Positions 1 through 8,008 of a stretch of 37,616 nucleotides of DNA are shown here, piece by piece; position 1 is the stretch's first letter; each line of letters opens with the position of its first letter. Under the pieces are notes generated by a model. It did no database searches. It saw nothing but the letters and a program-made list of their open reading frames with translations, and was not told the origin of the DNA. Source of the stretch: Acidobacteriota bacterium. Its GTDB lineage: Bacteria; Acidobacteriota; Terriglobia; Acidiferrales; UBA7541. A program made the position numbers and the translations under genes. The DNA is taken from contig JABCZK010000044.1 of the NCBI GenBank assembly GCA_013289695.1, positions 1 to 37,616 of the forward strand, read 5' to 3'.

Positions 1-140
1 GCCGCAGAGGCGGATTCGCTCCTCCCACAGCACCGCGAAGCTGGTAGACCCCGTCAATTTCACCTAATTTGCTTAATTTGGAACAGCCTAGTTGATCTCT
101 TAGCTCTGGTTGCGGAACCACTGGCGCTGGCCAGCCTTCC

Positions 141-169
141 TTGACCGTCGCGCGCAGGTCGTCTAAACT
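141..169 (+). promoter_or_regulatory. Predicted sigma70 promoter of the rpmH-rnpA-yidD-yidC-jag operon
   Basis: A -35 box TTGACC (141-146) and a -10 box TAAACT (164-169) are separated by exactly 17 bp. Transcription would start near 176 and leave a leader of about 120 nt before rpmH. The rest of bases 1-297 shows no protein-like frame, and I found no TTATCCACA-type DnaA box there. Confidence 0.5.
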
Positions 170-229
170 GCTTGTTTCGCCTGGACCCGCGATTCGTAGT
201 AGTGCGCGAGTGAAAATTAAAAGGCCCTG

Positions 230-280
230 CGCTCCCGCACAGCGGGATCTCAGGGTGAATCGTCCCGCTCTGCGGGAGCG
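230..280 (+). promoter_or_regulatory. Strong hairpin in the rpmH leader
   Basis: Bases 230-247 pair with 263-280 over 18 positions with a single C:C mismatch (240 with 270); the loop is 15 nt. The hairpin ends 5 nt before the rpmH ribosome binding site (AGGAGA, 285-290). No U-run follows on the plus strand, so it is not an ordinary terminator there. Leader control of rpmH, mRNA protection or a processing site are possible. The structure is seen; the role is inferred. Confidence 0.5.
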
Positions 281-297
281 ATTCAGGAGACAGATCG

Positions 298-438
298 TTG
301 CCGAAACGCACTTTTCAGCCGCATGTGCGGCGCCGACATAAAAAGCACGGGTTTCGCAAGCGCATGAAATCCCAAGGTGGACGGAAAGTTCTTGCAGGAC
401 GCCGCAAAAAAGGGCGCCACAGCCTCACGCGCGTCTGA
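298..438 (+). CDS. rpmH: Large ribosomal subunit protein bL34
   Basis: The 46-residue product carries the bL34 signature: KRTFQPH near the start, then HGFRKRM and a basic tail ending [12 protein letters not shown]. bL34 is a small, very basic protein of the 50S subunit. The start is TTG at 298, supported by AGGAGA at 285-290 with 7 nt spacing and by the MPKRTFQP start expected of the family; the short length and TTG start make it easy to miss. It is the first gene of the canonical rpmH-rnpA-yidD-yidC-jag row. Its 3' end overlaps the likely rnpA start by up to 62 nt in another frame. Confidence 0.93.
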   Translation: MPKRTFQPHVRRRHKKHGFRKRMKSQGGRKVLAGRRKKGRHSLTRV

Positions 439-811
439 AGCGACGCGGCTGGATTTTCCGCGCGCTTTTCGCCTGGTGCGCCGCGCCGAGTACGACGCGG
501 TGTATCGCGAAGGGCGCCGCCGGAGCAGCCGCGAGTTCACGCTATTTCTTCGTCCCAATGGCCTCGACAGCAGCCGGTTCGGCTGGAGCATAAAAAAGGC
601 GCTGGGTAACGCGGTCCGGCGCAACCGAATCCGGCGACGCCTCCGCGAAATAGTAAGATTGCACCGACAGGAGATCGCCCCGGGATGGGACATCGTGATT
701 CATCCACGCAGCTCAGCCGCCACAGCGGAATTTTCGGCGTTGCATGCGGAACTGTTGAAACTGATGCCGCCGCACGCGCCCGCGGCATCGCCCGCGAAAC
801 CAGCCGAGTGA
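377..811 (+). CDS. rnpA: Ribonuclease P protein component
   Basis: This is the protein subunit of RNase P, which helps the catalytic RNA mature tRNA 5' ends. The core begins at about residue 30 ([18 protein letters not shown]) and includes the basic RNR motif region ([18 protein letters not shown]), which contacts RNA. With the GTG start at 377 the protein has 144 residues, with about 30 unconserved residues before the core and a 62-nt overlap with rpmH. No good ribosome binding site precedes 377. In-frame alternatives are TTG 392 and GTG 475, the last close to the expected family N-terminus, so the start is uncertain. The stop overlaps the yidD GTG start (GTGA, 808-811). Confidence 0.9.
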   Translation: MDGKFLQDAAKKGATASRASEATRLDFPRAFRLVRRAEYDAVYREGRRRSSREFTLFLRPNGLDSSRFGWSIKKALGNAVRRNRIRRRLREIVRLHRQEIAPGWDIVIHPRSSAATAEFSALHAELLKLMPPHAPAASPAKPAE

Positions 812-1143
812 AGCCGCCGCATTCGACCACTAGCGTGCACGCAAAATCTATCGGCGCGTGGTGTTTGCTGGTCTTCGTGCATTTCTACAAAATTTTCTTT
901 TCGCCATTTCTGGGCGGAGCCTGCAAGTTTTATCCCTCGTGCTCGAATTACGCGCAGGAAGCAATCGAACTGCATGGCGCGCGGCGCGGAGCATGGTTGG
1001 CGCTGAAGAGGTTGGGACGTTGCCGCCCATTCACCAAGGGCGGTTTTGATGCAGTGCCGGAGGCGGAAGATTCGGACGCAACGTGGCTGCGCAGCGACGC
1101 GCCGTTCAAAGGCGCAGTGCAAAGCAAGGAGCGCGCGCAGTGA
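808..1143 (+). CDS. yidD: Membrane protein insertion efficiency factor YidD
   Basis: This is a small inner-membrane-associated protein that assists YidC in membrane protein insertion. The family signature is clear: a hydrophobic N-terminal stretch (GAWCLLVFVHFYKIFFSPFL), then CKFYPSCSNYAQEAI, HGARRG, and RCRPFTKGGFDAVP. The start at GTG 808 gives 111 residues and sits in a GTGA overlap with the rnpA stop, so translation is probably coupled. A longer frame opening at 685 lies inside rnpA and has no conserved sequence before 808. The C-terminal tail after the VP motif is somewhat long and not conserved. Confidence 0.9.
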   Translation: MKPPHSTTSVHAKSIGAWCLLVFVHFYKIFFSPFLGGACKFYPSCSNYAQEAIELHGARRGAWLALKRLGRCRPFTKGGFDAVPEAEDSDATWLRSDAPFKGAVQSKERAQ

Positions 1144-2954
1144 AGGAAATGTCCGACCAGGTCCGCGGAATATTGTTCGTAGTGGTGTCGCTGCTGATTC
1201 TTTTCGCTTGGGGCCATTTCTACAAGCCGCCGGTTCCGCCGCCGCAGACGAATCCACCGCAAACCTCCGCGTCATTTAATCAGCAAGGCTCGCCGCCGGG
1301 AACCGCGCAGCCCGGTGGGACGGGGAACGCTTCGTCCTCCGGTGCGGGTGCGAAATCGGGCGCGACGGGCACGGCGGCTGCTGCCAATTCTTCCGTGGTA
1401 GAAGCCAGCGAAGAGAAAACAATAGTGGTGCAGAGCGCGCTGTATCGCGTGGAACTATCGAACCGCGGCGGCGTGGTGAAAACCTGGCAACTGAACCAGT
1501 ATATGGACGACCAGAAGCCGCCGCATCCGCTGGACTTGGTGAACGACAGCGTGGCGCAGGAACTTGGCTGGCCGTTTTCGCTGGTGCTGACGGACCCGCA
1601 ACAGCAAGCGAGCGCGAATGCGGGACTCTATCAGATCGAAACCCATGTTGTTCCCTCTGCAGTTGCCTACAAGTCAGAGTTGAAGCCCGGGAAGACTCCA
1701 TTTGTGCCACCGGCATCCGCTGGCGGCTTGTGGGCGCCGATGGAAGTGGATATGCACTGGAGCGATGGGCATCTGGACGTCCAGAAGAAACTAAAATTCG
1801 ATTCTAATTACGAAACTACGGTGGAAGTGGTGGTGACGCTGGATGGGAAGCCGCAGCCGGTGGCGGTGGCGTGGCGCGGCGGATTCGGCGACAAGGCGGT
1901 GTACAACGCGGCGCAGCTCGTCACCGTGTATTACAAGGCCGGCGGCAAGCTGAATTTGTTGCAATACAAAAAGCTGGGAGTATCCGGAAATCAGAGCCAG
2001 CCCGCGGTGCAGTATGGGCCACTGGAATTCGCCGGCGTCGAGGATCAGTTTTTTACGGCGGCGTTTTTGCCGGATGGCACCGACATTTCGCTGTGGCACT
2101 GGATGCAGAACCACTCCGTGACGGCGGACGGCAAGCAAACCAGCGAGCCGGAAGCGGAGATGGCGGCGGGGACCACGACGGGCGCGCCTTTGCGCGTGCG
2201 CGTATTCGTGGGGCCGAAAGATCTGGCGCTGCTGGAAAAAATTGAGCCGCCGCTGCCGGAGCTCGTGAATTTTGGCTGGACCGGAGTCATCGCAAAGCCG
2301 CTGCTGTGGATTTTGCAGACGCTGCACACCAAGGTGACGAACTGGGGCTGGTGCATCGTAGTGATGACGCTGGTGATCAACCTGGCGATGTTTCCGCTGA
2401 AGATGAAGAGTTGGCGTTCGATGCAGAAGATGCAGAAAGTGGGCCCGGAAATACGGCAGATTCAGGATCGCTACAAGAAGTATTCGATGAGCGATCCGCG
2501 CAAGAAGAAAATGAATGAAGAAGTGATGGCGGTCTACAGCCGCGAAGGCATCAACCCGATGGGCAGTTGCCTGCCGATGCTATTTCAAATGCCGATCTGG
2601 TGGGCGTTGTGGCGGGTGCTGAATGGCGCGATCGAACTGCGCCATGCGCCGTGGATGGGCTGGATTCATGACCTTTCGGCGATGGACCCGTATTATATTC
2701 TGCCGATCGGCATGACCATTATGATGTACCTGATGACGAAAATGACGCCGCAAACCAGCACGGATCCGGCGCAGCAGAAAATGCTGGCGCTGATGCCGCT
2801 GATGATGGGATTCATTTTTTTCCGGCTTTCCAGCGGATTGAATTTGTACATGTTCACCAGCAACCTGGTGGGCATCGCGCAACAGTATTATCTAAATAAA
2901 TCGGAACCGATGCCCGCGCGGGGAAAGTTCAAAAAGAAAATAATCGATGCCTGA
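1140..2954 (+). CDS. yidC: Membrane protein insertase YidC
   Basis: YidC inserts and folds inner-membrane proteins, alone or with SecYEG. The N-terminal membrane segment (ILFVVVSLLILFAWGHFY) is followed by a Gln/Ala/Gly-rich linker and a large periplasmic domain (about residues 100-400), as in Gram-negative YidC. The conserved 60-kDa inner-membrane domain follows, including FPLKMKSWRSMQKMQ, the PEIRQIQDRYK coiled region, NPMGSCLPMLFQMPIWWAL and the last helices near GLNLYMFTSNLVG. About 604 residues. GTG 1140 is preferred because AAGGAG (1126-1131) lies 8 nt upstream and it forms a GTGA overlap with yidD. ATG 1149 is the alternative. It overlaps jag by 8 nt. Confidence 0.95.
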   Translation: MKEMSDQVRGILFVVVSLLILFAWGHFYKPPVPPPQTNPPQTSASFNQQGSPPGTAQPGGTGNASSSGAGAKSGATGTAAAANSSVVEASEEKTIVVQSALYRVELSNRGGVVKTWQLNQYMDDQKPPHPLDLVNDSVAQELGWPFSLVLTDPQQQASANAGLYQIETHVVPSAVAYKSELKPGKTPFVPPASAGGLWAPMEVDMHWSDGHLDVQKKLKFDSNYETTVEVVVTLDGKPQPVAVAWRGGFGDKAVYNAAQLVTVYYKAGGKLNLLQYKKLGVSGNQSQPAVQYGPLEFAGVEDQFFTAAFLPDGTDISLWHWMQNHSVTADGKQTSEPEAEMAAGTTTGAPLRVRVFVGPKDLALLEKIEPPLPELVNFGWTGVIAKPLLWILQTLHTKVTNWGWCIVVMTLVINLAMFPLKMKSWRSMQKMQKVGPEIRQIQDRYKKYSMSDPRKKKMNEEVMAVYSREGINPMGSCLPMLFQMPIWWALWRVLNGAIELRHAPWMGWIHDLSAMDPYYILPIGMTIMMYLMTKMTPQTSTDPAQQKMLALMPLMMGFIFFRLSSGLNLYMFTSNLVGIAQQYYLNKSEPMPARGKFKKKIIDA

Positions 2955-3504
2955 CGAACGCACAGGGGCCGGGAAGCGGCCTTTCACGAGAGATCACGCG
3001 CAAGGTGACGCGCGGCTGGATCGCGAGCGCGCGATCGCGGAATTGCAGCGCTATCTCGATCTGGCGGTGCGCGAGATGGGCCTGGAGATCGCGTACGAAA
3101 TTTCGACGCCGGCAACGGTGGATGGCACCGCGGATGACAAGGATGTGCTGGTCGCGTTTCAGGGCGCGGATCAGGATTTTTTGCTGGAGCACAATGCAGA
3201 ATTGCTGCTGGCGCTGGAGCATGTGGGCCATCGCTGGCTGCACTTGGATCCGCGCCTACACGACCGCGTGCGATTCGATTGCGGAGAGTATCGCGCGCAG
3301 CGCCTGGAGGAATTGAAACTTTCCGCGCGCGTGGCTGCGCAGCGTGTACGCGAAACCGGTCAGGTATTTCGTTTTAATCCGATGTCGCCGCGCGAGCGAC
3401 GGCTGATTCACCTGGAACTGAGCGGCGCGCAAGGCGTGCGCACGATGAGCGAAGGAGTGGGCGACCGCCGGCAGTTGGTGGTGTATCCAGTGGTGAAGAA
3501 GTAG
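2947..3504 (+). CDS. Jag/KhpB-type RNA-binding protein (KH and R3H domains)
   Basis: This 185-residue protein sits directly after yidC, the usual place of Jag (also KhpB or EloR). It has a KH-like region (about 45-120, including DVLVAFQGADQDFLLEHNAE) and a C-terminal R3H domain (about 120-183) with the RxxxH signature RRLIH. Such proteins bind RNA and in Gram-positive bacteria influence cell elongation; the role here is not known. The N-terminal Jag_N domain of many homologues is absent: only about 30 charged residues precede the KH region. The ATG start lies 8 nt inside yidC. After the stop, 98 nt without a gene separate it from the convergent phosphoesterase; only a weak 5-bp GC stem near 3543-3561 is visible. 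Confidence 0.85.
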   Translation: MPDERTGAGKRPFTRDHAQGDARLDRERAIAELQRYLDLAVREMGLEIAYEISTPATVDGTADDKDVLVAFQGADQDFLLEHNAELLLALEHVGHRWLHLDPRLHDRVRFDCGEYRAQRLEELKLSARVAAQRVRETGQVFRFNPMSPRERRLIHLELSGAQGVRTMSEGVGDRRQLVVYPVVKK

Positions 3505-3602
3505 GTGGAAATTAGTGATTGGTGATTCCTGGCTTGTGCTTCGGGCGCTGAGGTGGCCCGTGAGTTTCTTGCCGAAGTTTTGATATATCTTCGCCGCAAT
3601 TT

Positions 3603-4196
3603 TCAAACTTCGATTGTGTAGCCTTCTTTTCCCACGTTGAAACATTGCGTCGTTCCCAAGCGATCACTCATGCCCGCCGTTTCATGGATGTGCCCGCAGA
3701 ATAGATACAGAGGTTTCTGTTTTTCCACCCACGCGCGCAGCGTGGGACTTCCGGCGTGCTGACCCGCGGCGTACTCGTCGAGTTTTGTATCAAGCGGAGG
3801 AAAATGAACTACGAGGTAGAGTCGTTCCAGGCCGGCGAATGGCGCTAGGGCCGCGGCGATTTCGGCCTCCGAATATTCTCCGGGAGTTTTGAATGGGGTG
3901 ATGTTGCTATAGCCGAGGCCAGCCCAATTGGTTCCGTTGAGCTTTCGCGATTGGCGGTGAAAGTCGGTGAAGCCGAAGCGGTTGCAAAATTGCGCCGTTT
4001 CTTTATGTGTTTCGTGATTGCCGGGCAGAATCCAGGCACGTTCTCCAAGCTCAATCATTATTTCACCGCAGCGTTCGAGTCCTTTACTAAAATTTGAGAG
4101 GTCGCCCGCGGCGATGTAAATGTCGGCGGGTTGCGCGACGACGCGCTCGAGCGTGCGCAAATCGCCGTGAATATCGCTGAAGATTAGAATTTTCAT
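3603..4196 (-). CDS. Calcineurin-like metallophosphoesterase
   Basis: This 197-residue protein has all the dimetal phosphoesterase motifs in order: SDIHGD (D8, H10), AAGD (D32), GNHE (N60, H61), VVHFPP (H131) and GHIHE (H169, H171). It is a compact single-domain enzyme without signal peptide or membrane segment, so probably cytoplasmic. Family members hydrolyse phosphomonoesters, phosphodiesters or nucleotides; the substrate cannot be told from sequence. The ATG at 4196 overlaps the stop of the upstream YdjM-like gene (ATGA), so the two are co-translated and end the long minus-strand row that also carries selD. Confidence 0.85.
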   Translation of the reverse strand: MKILIFSDIHGDLRTLERVVAQPADIYIAAGDLSNFSKGLERCGEIMIELGERAWILPGNHETHKETAQFCNRFGFTDFHRQSRKLNGTNWAGLGYSNITPFKTPGEYSEAEIAAALAPFAGLERLYLVVHFPPLDTKLDEYAAGQHAGSPTLRAWVEKQKPLYLFCGHIHETAGMSDRLGTTQCFNVGKEGYTIEV

Positions 4197-5416
4197 CGCA
4201 AGTTCCCCGTGTGAGTGGGAGCAATTTTGATCAAGCGCTTCACATCCATGCCCTCGGCCTGCCAGCCTTCCTCGATGGGATCACCGGCATCATTAAATAC
4301 TACACGATAGGAAAACGGCGTGGGGCCCGGGCGATTGCGCGTGATGAAACGATGCTCGTTGAAATCCACAAAATGGCGGCCGCGGTCGCTGGAAGTGCGA
4401 ATCACCGGGAAACGCGCGAAGGACCAGTAGAGCTGGACTTCGGGAAGTTGCAGGGCACGCGCGACAAATTCGTCCGGAGGAGAATCGGCGCTGAAAGCGA
4501 AAACCGGCGCGGCGGAATCGCGCAGATCGAAGCGCGACTGGTACACACCGTCGGTGGTGCGAATCACGCCGCCCCAATCGAGCAGCGAAGGCGGAAGCGG
4601 AAGGGCCGCGATGCGGTCAATCGGAATATGATTTGCGGCTGCAAAATTCCTGGTGCGTGTGAGCGCGGCGTGATGGGCAAGGCTGCAGGCGAAAATATAG
4701 GCACACAGCACGACACAGCCAGCCTGGCACCAATGCGCAGTGCTGACGCGGAAACCTGCCCCGCGAATTAGGGGGAGAAAAAACAGCGCGGCGATGATGC
4801 CGCTGGCCACGAACGCGACCCACAGATGAAATGGAAATCCTACGGCGCCTGCAATTTTCCACGCGCCGAATGCGCAGAGCGTGAATAGCACCCACATGGA
4901 AAAGGCGCGCTTGGTCGTTTTGCTGCGGTCGGAATAAATCCACGCGGCGACCTGCGGAAGCAAGGCGATCGCGGTGAATGAAAAGTCTATGATGAACAGC
5001 AAGTCCCAGGCGACGCGTTCCTGCGAAAACGGATACCAGATGCGCGTGCCAAACGAGGTCATAGCGTCTAGGAAAATGTGACTGGCGATTGCTATGGCGT
5101 AGATGATGAAAAGAAATCCCCACGAGGGCGCTTCCCAATCGCGAAGGCTCGAACGTTTTTTTGCGAATGCGAAGCCCGCGCGAGTGAGCCATGCGAGAAA
5201 GGCGGCGAAAAATGGCAGCGCGACGAAAGAATGAGTGATGGCGCGGTGATACTTCACAATCGCAAGAGGATCGGTGGAGAAAATCTCCTGCACGACGTCA
5301 ACATCCGGAAACATCGCGCCCGCCGTGGCCGCGAAAGTTGCGACGCGCCCGTTACGCTCCGAGAAAAAGCCTTTGCCGATAAGCGCGCCGACGATTCCGT
5401 GAGTTATGGTGTCCAT
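4193..5416 (-). CDS. YdjM-like membrane-bound metal-dependent hydrolase (DUF457 type)
   Basis: The 407-residue protein starts with MDTITHGIVGALIG and carries His/Asp-containing membrane motifs typical of the YdjM/YbcI group: FPDVD, YHRAITHS and HIFLDAMTSFGTR. About seven hydrophobic segments follow up to residue 250; the C-terminal third is soluble. Homologues are annotated as putative inner-membrane metal-dependent hydrolases with unproven substrate. The gene lies 42 nt after selD and overlaps the phosphoesterase gene by ATGA, which suggests an operon. The family assignment is firm; enzymatic activity is inferred only from conserved His/Asp residues. Confidence 0.8.
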   Translation of the reverse strand: MDTITHGIVGALIGKGFFSERNGRVATFAATAGAMFPDVDVVQEIFSTDPLAIVKYHRAITHSFVALPFFAAFLAWLTRAGFAFAKKRSSLRDWEAPSWGFLFIIYAIAIASHIFLDAMTSFGTRIWYPFSQERVAWDLLFIIDFSFTAIALLPQVAAWIYSDRSKTTKRAFSMWVLFTLCAFGAWKIAGAVGFPFHLWVAFVASGIIAALFFLPLIRGAGFRVSTAHWCQAGCVVLCAYIFACSLAHHAALTRTRNFAAANHIPIDRIAALPLPPSLLDWGGVIRTTDGVYQSRFDLRDSAAPVFAFSADSPPDEFVARALQLPEVQLYWSFARFPVIRTSSDRGRHFVDFNEHRFITRNRPGPTPFSYRVVFNDAGDPIEEGWQAEGMDVKRLIKIAPTHTGNLR

Positions 5417-5458
5417 GAGCCATTCGAAAAGGTAAGAGTGTACACGATTGCGCGGAAA

Positions 5459-6529
5459 TCAAACGACTTCCAGAAGCGGAGAGCGTCTGGCGGTAACCTC
5501 TCCCACGATGCGGCCGGGAACATTGCGGCGTTCGAGAGCGGCCAACGCGGCATCGGCGGATTCCGGAGCGATGGCCGCGAGCAGACCGCCGGAGGTCTGC
5601 GGATCAAAGAGCAGGGCGCCGAATTCGTCGGGGACGCTGGGAGCAAAAGCGGTGCAACTTTCCACGAAGTCGCGATTGTTCTTCATGCCGCCGGAGAAAA
5701 ACCCCCGGCGAGCCGCTTCGATCGCGCCAGGAAGATATTCCATGCGCGCGTGGTCCAGTTTCATGGAGACGCCGCTGCCGATGGCCATTTCGCGCGCGTG
5801 ACCGAGAAGCGCAAAACCGGTGACGTCGGTGACGGCGTGAATCGGATGCTGTTCCGGCGCGTGCGCTACATCAATTTCGTGGAACGCTTCGGCGGCATCA
5901 CGATTCAAGCGCGTCATGGACGCAGTGGCTCCAGCGACCCACGCCTCTTCGGCTTGGCCCTGTTTTAGGGCTGTAGAGATCACGCCGGTGCCGAGCGGTT
6001 TGGTGAAGATCAGAATATCGCCAGGACGCGCGCCAACATTTTTCCAGATTCGTTGCGGATGGATCACGCCAGTGACCGCGTAGCCAAACTTCAGCTCATC
6101 GTCGCGAATCGAATGCCCGCCAACTACCGTGCAGTTCGCTTCTGCCATTTTTGCCAAACCACCGCGCAAAATGCGCTCCAGGACTTCCGGCGCGCCGGCA
6201 GCGGGAAATGCCAGGATGGTGAGTGCGGAAATCGGACGGCCGCCCATGGCGTACACGTCGCTGAGCGCGTTGGTGGCGGCCACCTGGCCGAAAAGCTCGG
6301 GATCATCCAGGATCGGCGTGAAAAAATCCACGGTTTGAACGATGGCGAGATCGTCAGTGAGGCGATATATCGCTGCGTCATCGCTGGTTTCGAATCCGAC
6401 CAGCACGTTTGGATCGAGCTGCGGTGGAAGGCGTTTGAGCACTGCGTCCAGAATGCTCGGACTCAGTTTTGCAGCGCAGCCTGCGGCTTTCGCGGTGGTG
6501 GTGAGCCGGACTTGTTCCGCCAATGTCAT
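5459..6529 (-). CDS. selD: Selenide, water dikinase
   Basis: SelD makes selenophosphate from selenide and ATP, the selenium donor for selenocysteine (via SelA/SelB) or for 2-selenouridine in tRNA. The 356-residue protein has the N-terminal active-site loop GCAAK (Cys18, Lys21, matching Cys17 and Lys20 of the E. coli enzyme), the metal/ATP-binding segment FETSDDAAIY and QTVDFFTP, NALSDVYAMGG, GGHSIRDDE, and the C-terminal DPQTSGGLL motif. The active residue is Cys, not Sec. ATG 6529 follows GGAG closely; TTG 6523 would give better spacing. selA, selB and a selenocysteine tRNA are not in the window, but a probable selenoprotein lies at 16414-17052. Confidence 0.95.
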   Translation of the reverse strand: MTLAEQVRLTTTAKAAGCAAKLSPSILDAVLKRLPPQLDPNVLVGFETSDDAAIYRLTDDLAIVQTVDFFTPILDDPELFGQVAATNALSDVYAMGGRPISALTILAFPAAGAPEVLERILRGGLAKMAEANCTVVGGHSIRDDELKFGYAVTGVIHPQRIWKNVGARPGDILIFTKPLGTGVISTALKQGQAEEAWVAGATASMTRLNRDAAEAFHEIDVAHAPEQHPIHAVTDVTGFALLGHAREMAIGSGVSMKLDHARMEYLPGAIEAARRGFFSGGMKNNRDFVESCTAFAPSVPDEFGALLFDPQTSGGLLAAIAPESADAALAALERRNVPGRIVGEVTARRSPLLEVV

Positions 6530-6552
6530 TTCTCCGTGGAACAGACTGGATG

Positions 6553-6558
6553 ATTATA
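6553..6558 (-). promoter_or_regulatory. Candidate -10 box of the selD promoter
   Basis: A perfect TATAAT on the minus strand lies 23 nt before the selD ATG, in the 95-nt gap after the bactofilin gene. No convincing -35 box is seen 16-18 nt upstream. It suggests that selD and its two downstream genes can be transcribed apart from parAB. Confidence 0.4.
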
Positions 6559-6624
6559 GCGCGGGGTGATCGCATCCTCAGCATGAGAACCAGCGGAACT
6601 GACTGGACGAGGTTAGCGTGCGGG

Positions 6625-7032
6625 TTATGCGTGGGCGGCGGCCGACCGTATGGGAATGGTGATGGGTTTGGCGGATTCGGTCGCGGCGAGCATATGGCAG
6701 CGGCCGTCGAAGATGGCACCCGGTTCCATGATCAGGCATGGCGTGTGAATTTCGCCGGTGACGATGGCTTTGGTTTGAATTTCGACTTTGCCGGAGGCTT
6801 TTATCGTGCCGTCGAAATGGCCGCCGATAATGACGTAGTTGCCGTCAATCTGGCCTTCGACCTTAGCGTGTTCGCCGAGGATCAGGGTCTCGTGTGAAAC
6901 CAGAGTCCCCTTCATCGTAGAGTCAATGCGAAAGGTGCCAGTGCATTCCAGGCGGCCTTCGAGCTTGACGCCCTGGTCGAGAAAGCCAGTCCATTCCCCG
7001 GAATCATGCCGTTTGCGGTCAAACCAGCCCAT
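6625..7032 (-). CDS. Bactofilin (polymer-forming cytoskeletal protein)
   Basis: This 135-residue protein is made almost entirely of the bactofilin beta-helix, with Gly/Ile/Val-rich short repeats (KLEGRLECTGTFRIDSTMKG, ILGEHAKVEGQIDG, ASGKVEIQTKAIVTGEI) between about residues 18 and 110 and short non-conserved ends. Bactofilins polymerise without nucleotide and act as scaffolds for cell shape, stalks or chromosome arrangement. The gene lies 34 nt after parB on the same strand. In Myxococcus, bactofilins position the ParABS machinery, so a similar link is a reasonable inference here, not shown. Confidence 0.9.
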   Translation of the reverse strand: MGWFDRKRHDSGEWTGFLDQGVKLEGRLECTGTFRIDSTMKGTLVSHETLILGEHAKVEGQIDGNYVIIGGHFDGTIKASGKVEIQTKAIVTGEIHTPCLIMEPGAIFDGRCHMLAATESAKPITIPIRSAAAHA

Positions 7033-7066
7033 GCGACTTCCCCCACGCTAGGAAAACAGCGTAACA

Positions 7067-8008
7067 CTATTTTCGCATGAGTTGGTCGTACAGGCGGGTT
7101 AAATCACTATCGTCGTAGTATTCAAACACTAACTGCCCCGGCTTGGCACCGTGGCGCGGGTGCATGTGCACGCGCGTGCCGTATTCGCGTTGCAGCTCCT
7201 CGAGAGCCGCTTTGGTATTGGCATCCACCGAAAATGTCGGTGCGCCGACGTGAGGCTTGGAGCTGCGAGTGGCGAGGCGTTCTACCTGGCGAACAGTCAG
7301 GCCTCCGCGGGCGACCCGGCGAGCGATGGTGAGGCGAGCTTGGGGATCATCTACGGCGAGGAGCGCGCGAGCGTGACCAGCGGTGATACGGCCTTCCTCA
7401 AGCAGGATCTGGATTGGCGCTTCGAGCTTGAGCAGGCGGACAGCATTGGCGATTGTGGCACGGTCCTTGCCGGTGCGCTCGGCGACTTGCTCTTGCGTGA
7501 GCTGAAATTCATCAATGAGGCGCTGAAAGGCGTGCGCCTGCTCGATTGGGTTGAGATCTTCGCGCTGGAGATTTTCCACCAGCGTCATCTCGAGAGCCAT
7601 CTCTGCCGAGACGTCGCGCACGACGACCGGGACGCGGAGCAGGCCCGCGCGCTGTGCTGCGCGCCAGCGGCGCTCACCGGCGATCAGCTGGAAGCGGCCG
7701 GCAATTCTGCGGACGACGAGCGGTTGCACGATGCCGCTCGAATGGATGGAGCGCGCAAGCTCCTCGAGCGCTTCTTCGCGGAAGCGGGTGCGAGGCTGAT
7801 AGGGGCTCGGGTCAATCAGATCAATGTCTGTTTGAAACAGCCCCTCAGATGGTGCTGGAGCCGCTGCCGTCGCTGCCGCTGTCGTCGGACGTGCTGGCTG
7901 AGCCGACGGAGCCAGCTCCCGCGGCGGCGGCGGAGGCACTGGAGCCGCTGTCGGCTCCGGCTCCCGAATCAGCGCGCTCAATCCCCTGCCCAACGCGTTT
8001 CTGGGCAT
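7067..8008 (-). CDS. parB: Chromosome partitioning protein ParB
   Basis: ParB is the CTPase clamp that loads at parS and spreads on DNA. The 313-residue product starts MPRNALGRGLSALI, the usual ParB N-terminus. A Pro/Ala-rich linker follows (about 18-55), then the CTP-binding ParB/Srx fold with PSPYQPR and GERRWRA (111-117), a helix-turn-helix (TQEQVAERTGKDRATIANAV) and a C-terminal dimerisation domain. ATG 8008 has a perfect AAGGAGG 9 nt upstream; the longer frame from 8029 is not needed. The first 54 codons are also read in another frame as the 3' end of parA. Three parS sites lie upstream of parA. Confidence 0.95.
   Translation of the reverse strand: MPRNALGRGLSALIREPEPTAAPVPPPPPRELAPSAQPARPTTAAATAAAPAPSEGLFQTDIDLIDPSPYQPRTRFREEALEELARSIHSSGIVQPLVVRRIAGRFQLIAGERRWRAAQRAGLLRVPVVVRDVSAEMALEMTLVENLQREDLNPIEQAHAFQRLIDEFQLTQEQVAERTGKDRATIANAVRLLKLEAPIQILLEEGRITAGHARALLAVDDPQARLTIARRVARGGLTVRQVERLATRSSKPHVGAPTFSVDANTKAALEELQREYGTRVHMHPRHGAKPGQLVFEYYDDSDLTRLYDQLMRK

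Noticed and set aside
1..297. Replication origin or DnaA boxes
   Set aside because: No TTATCCACA-type repeats or AT-rich unwinding region were found; the stretch holds only a promoter and hairpin.
6373..6403. TTCGAATCC-like string resembling a tRNA T-arm
   Set aside because: It lies inside selD coding sequence and no cloverleaf can be formed around it.
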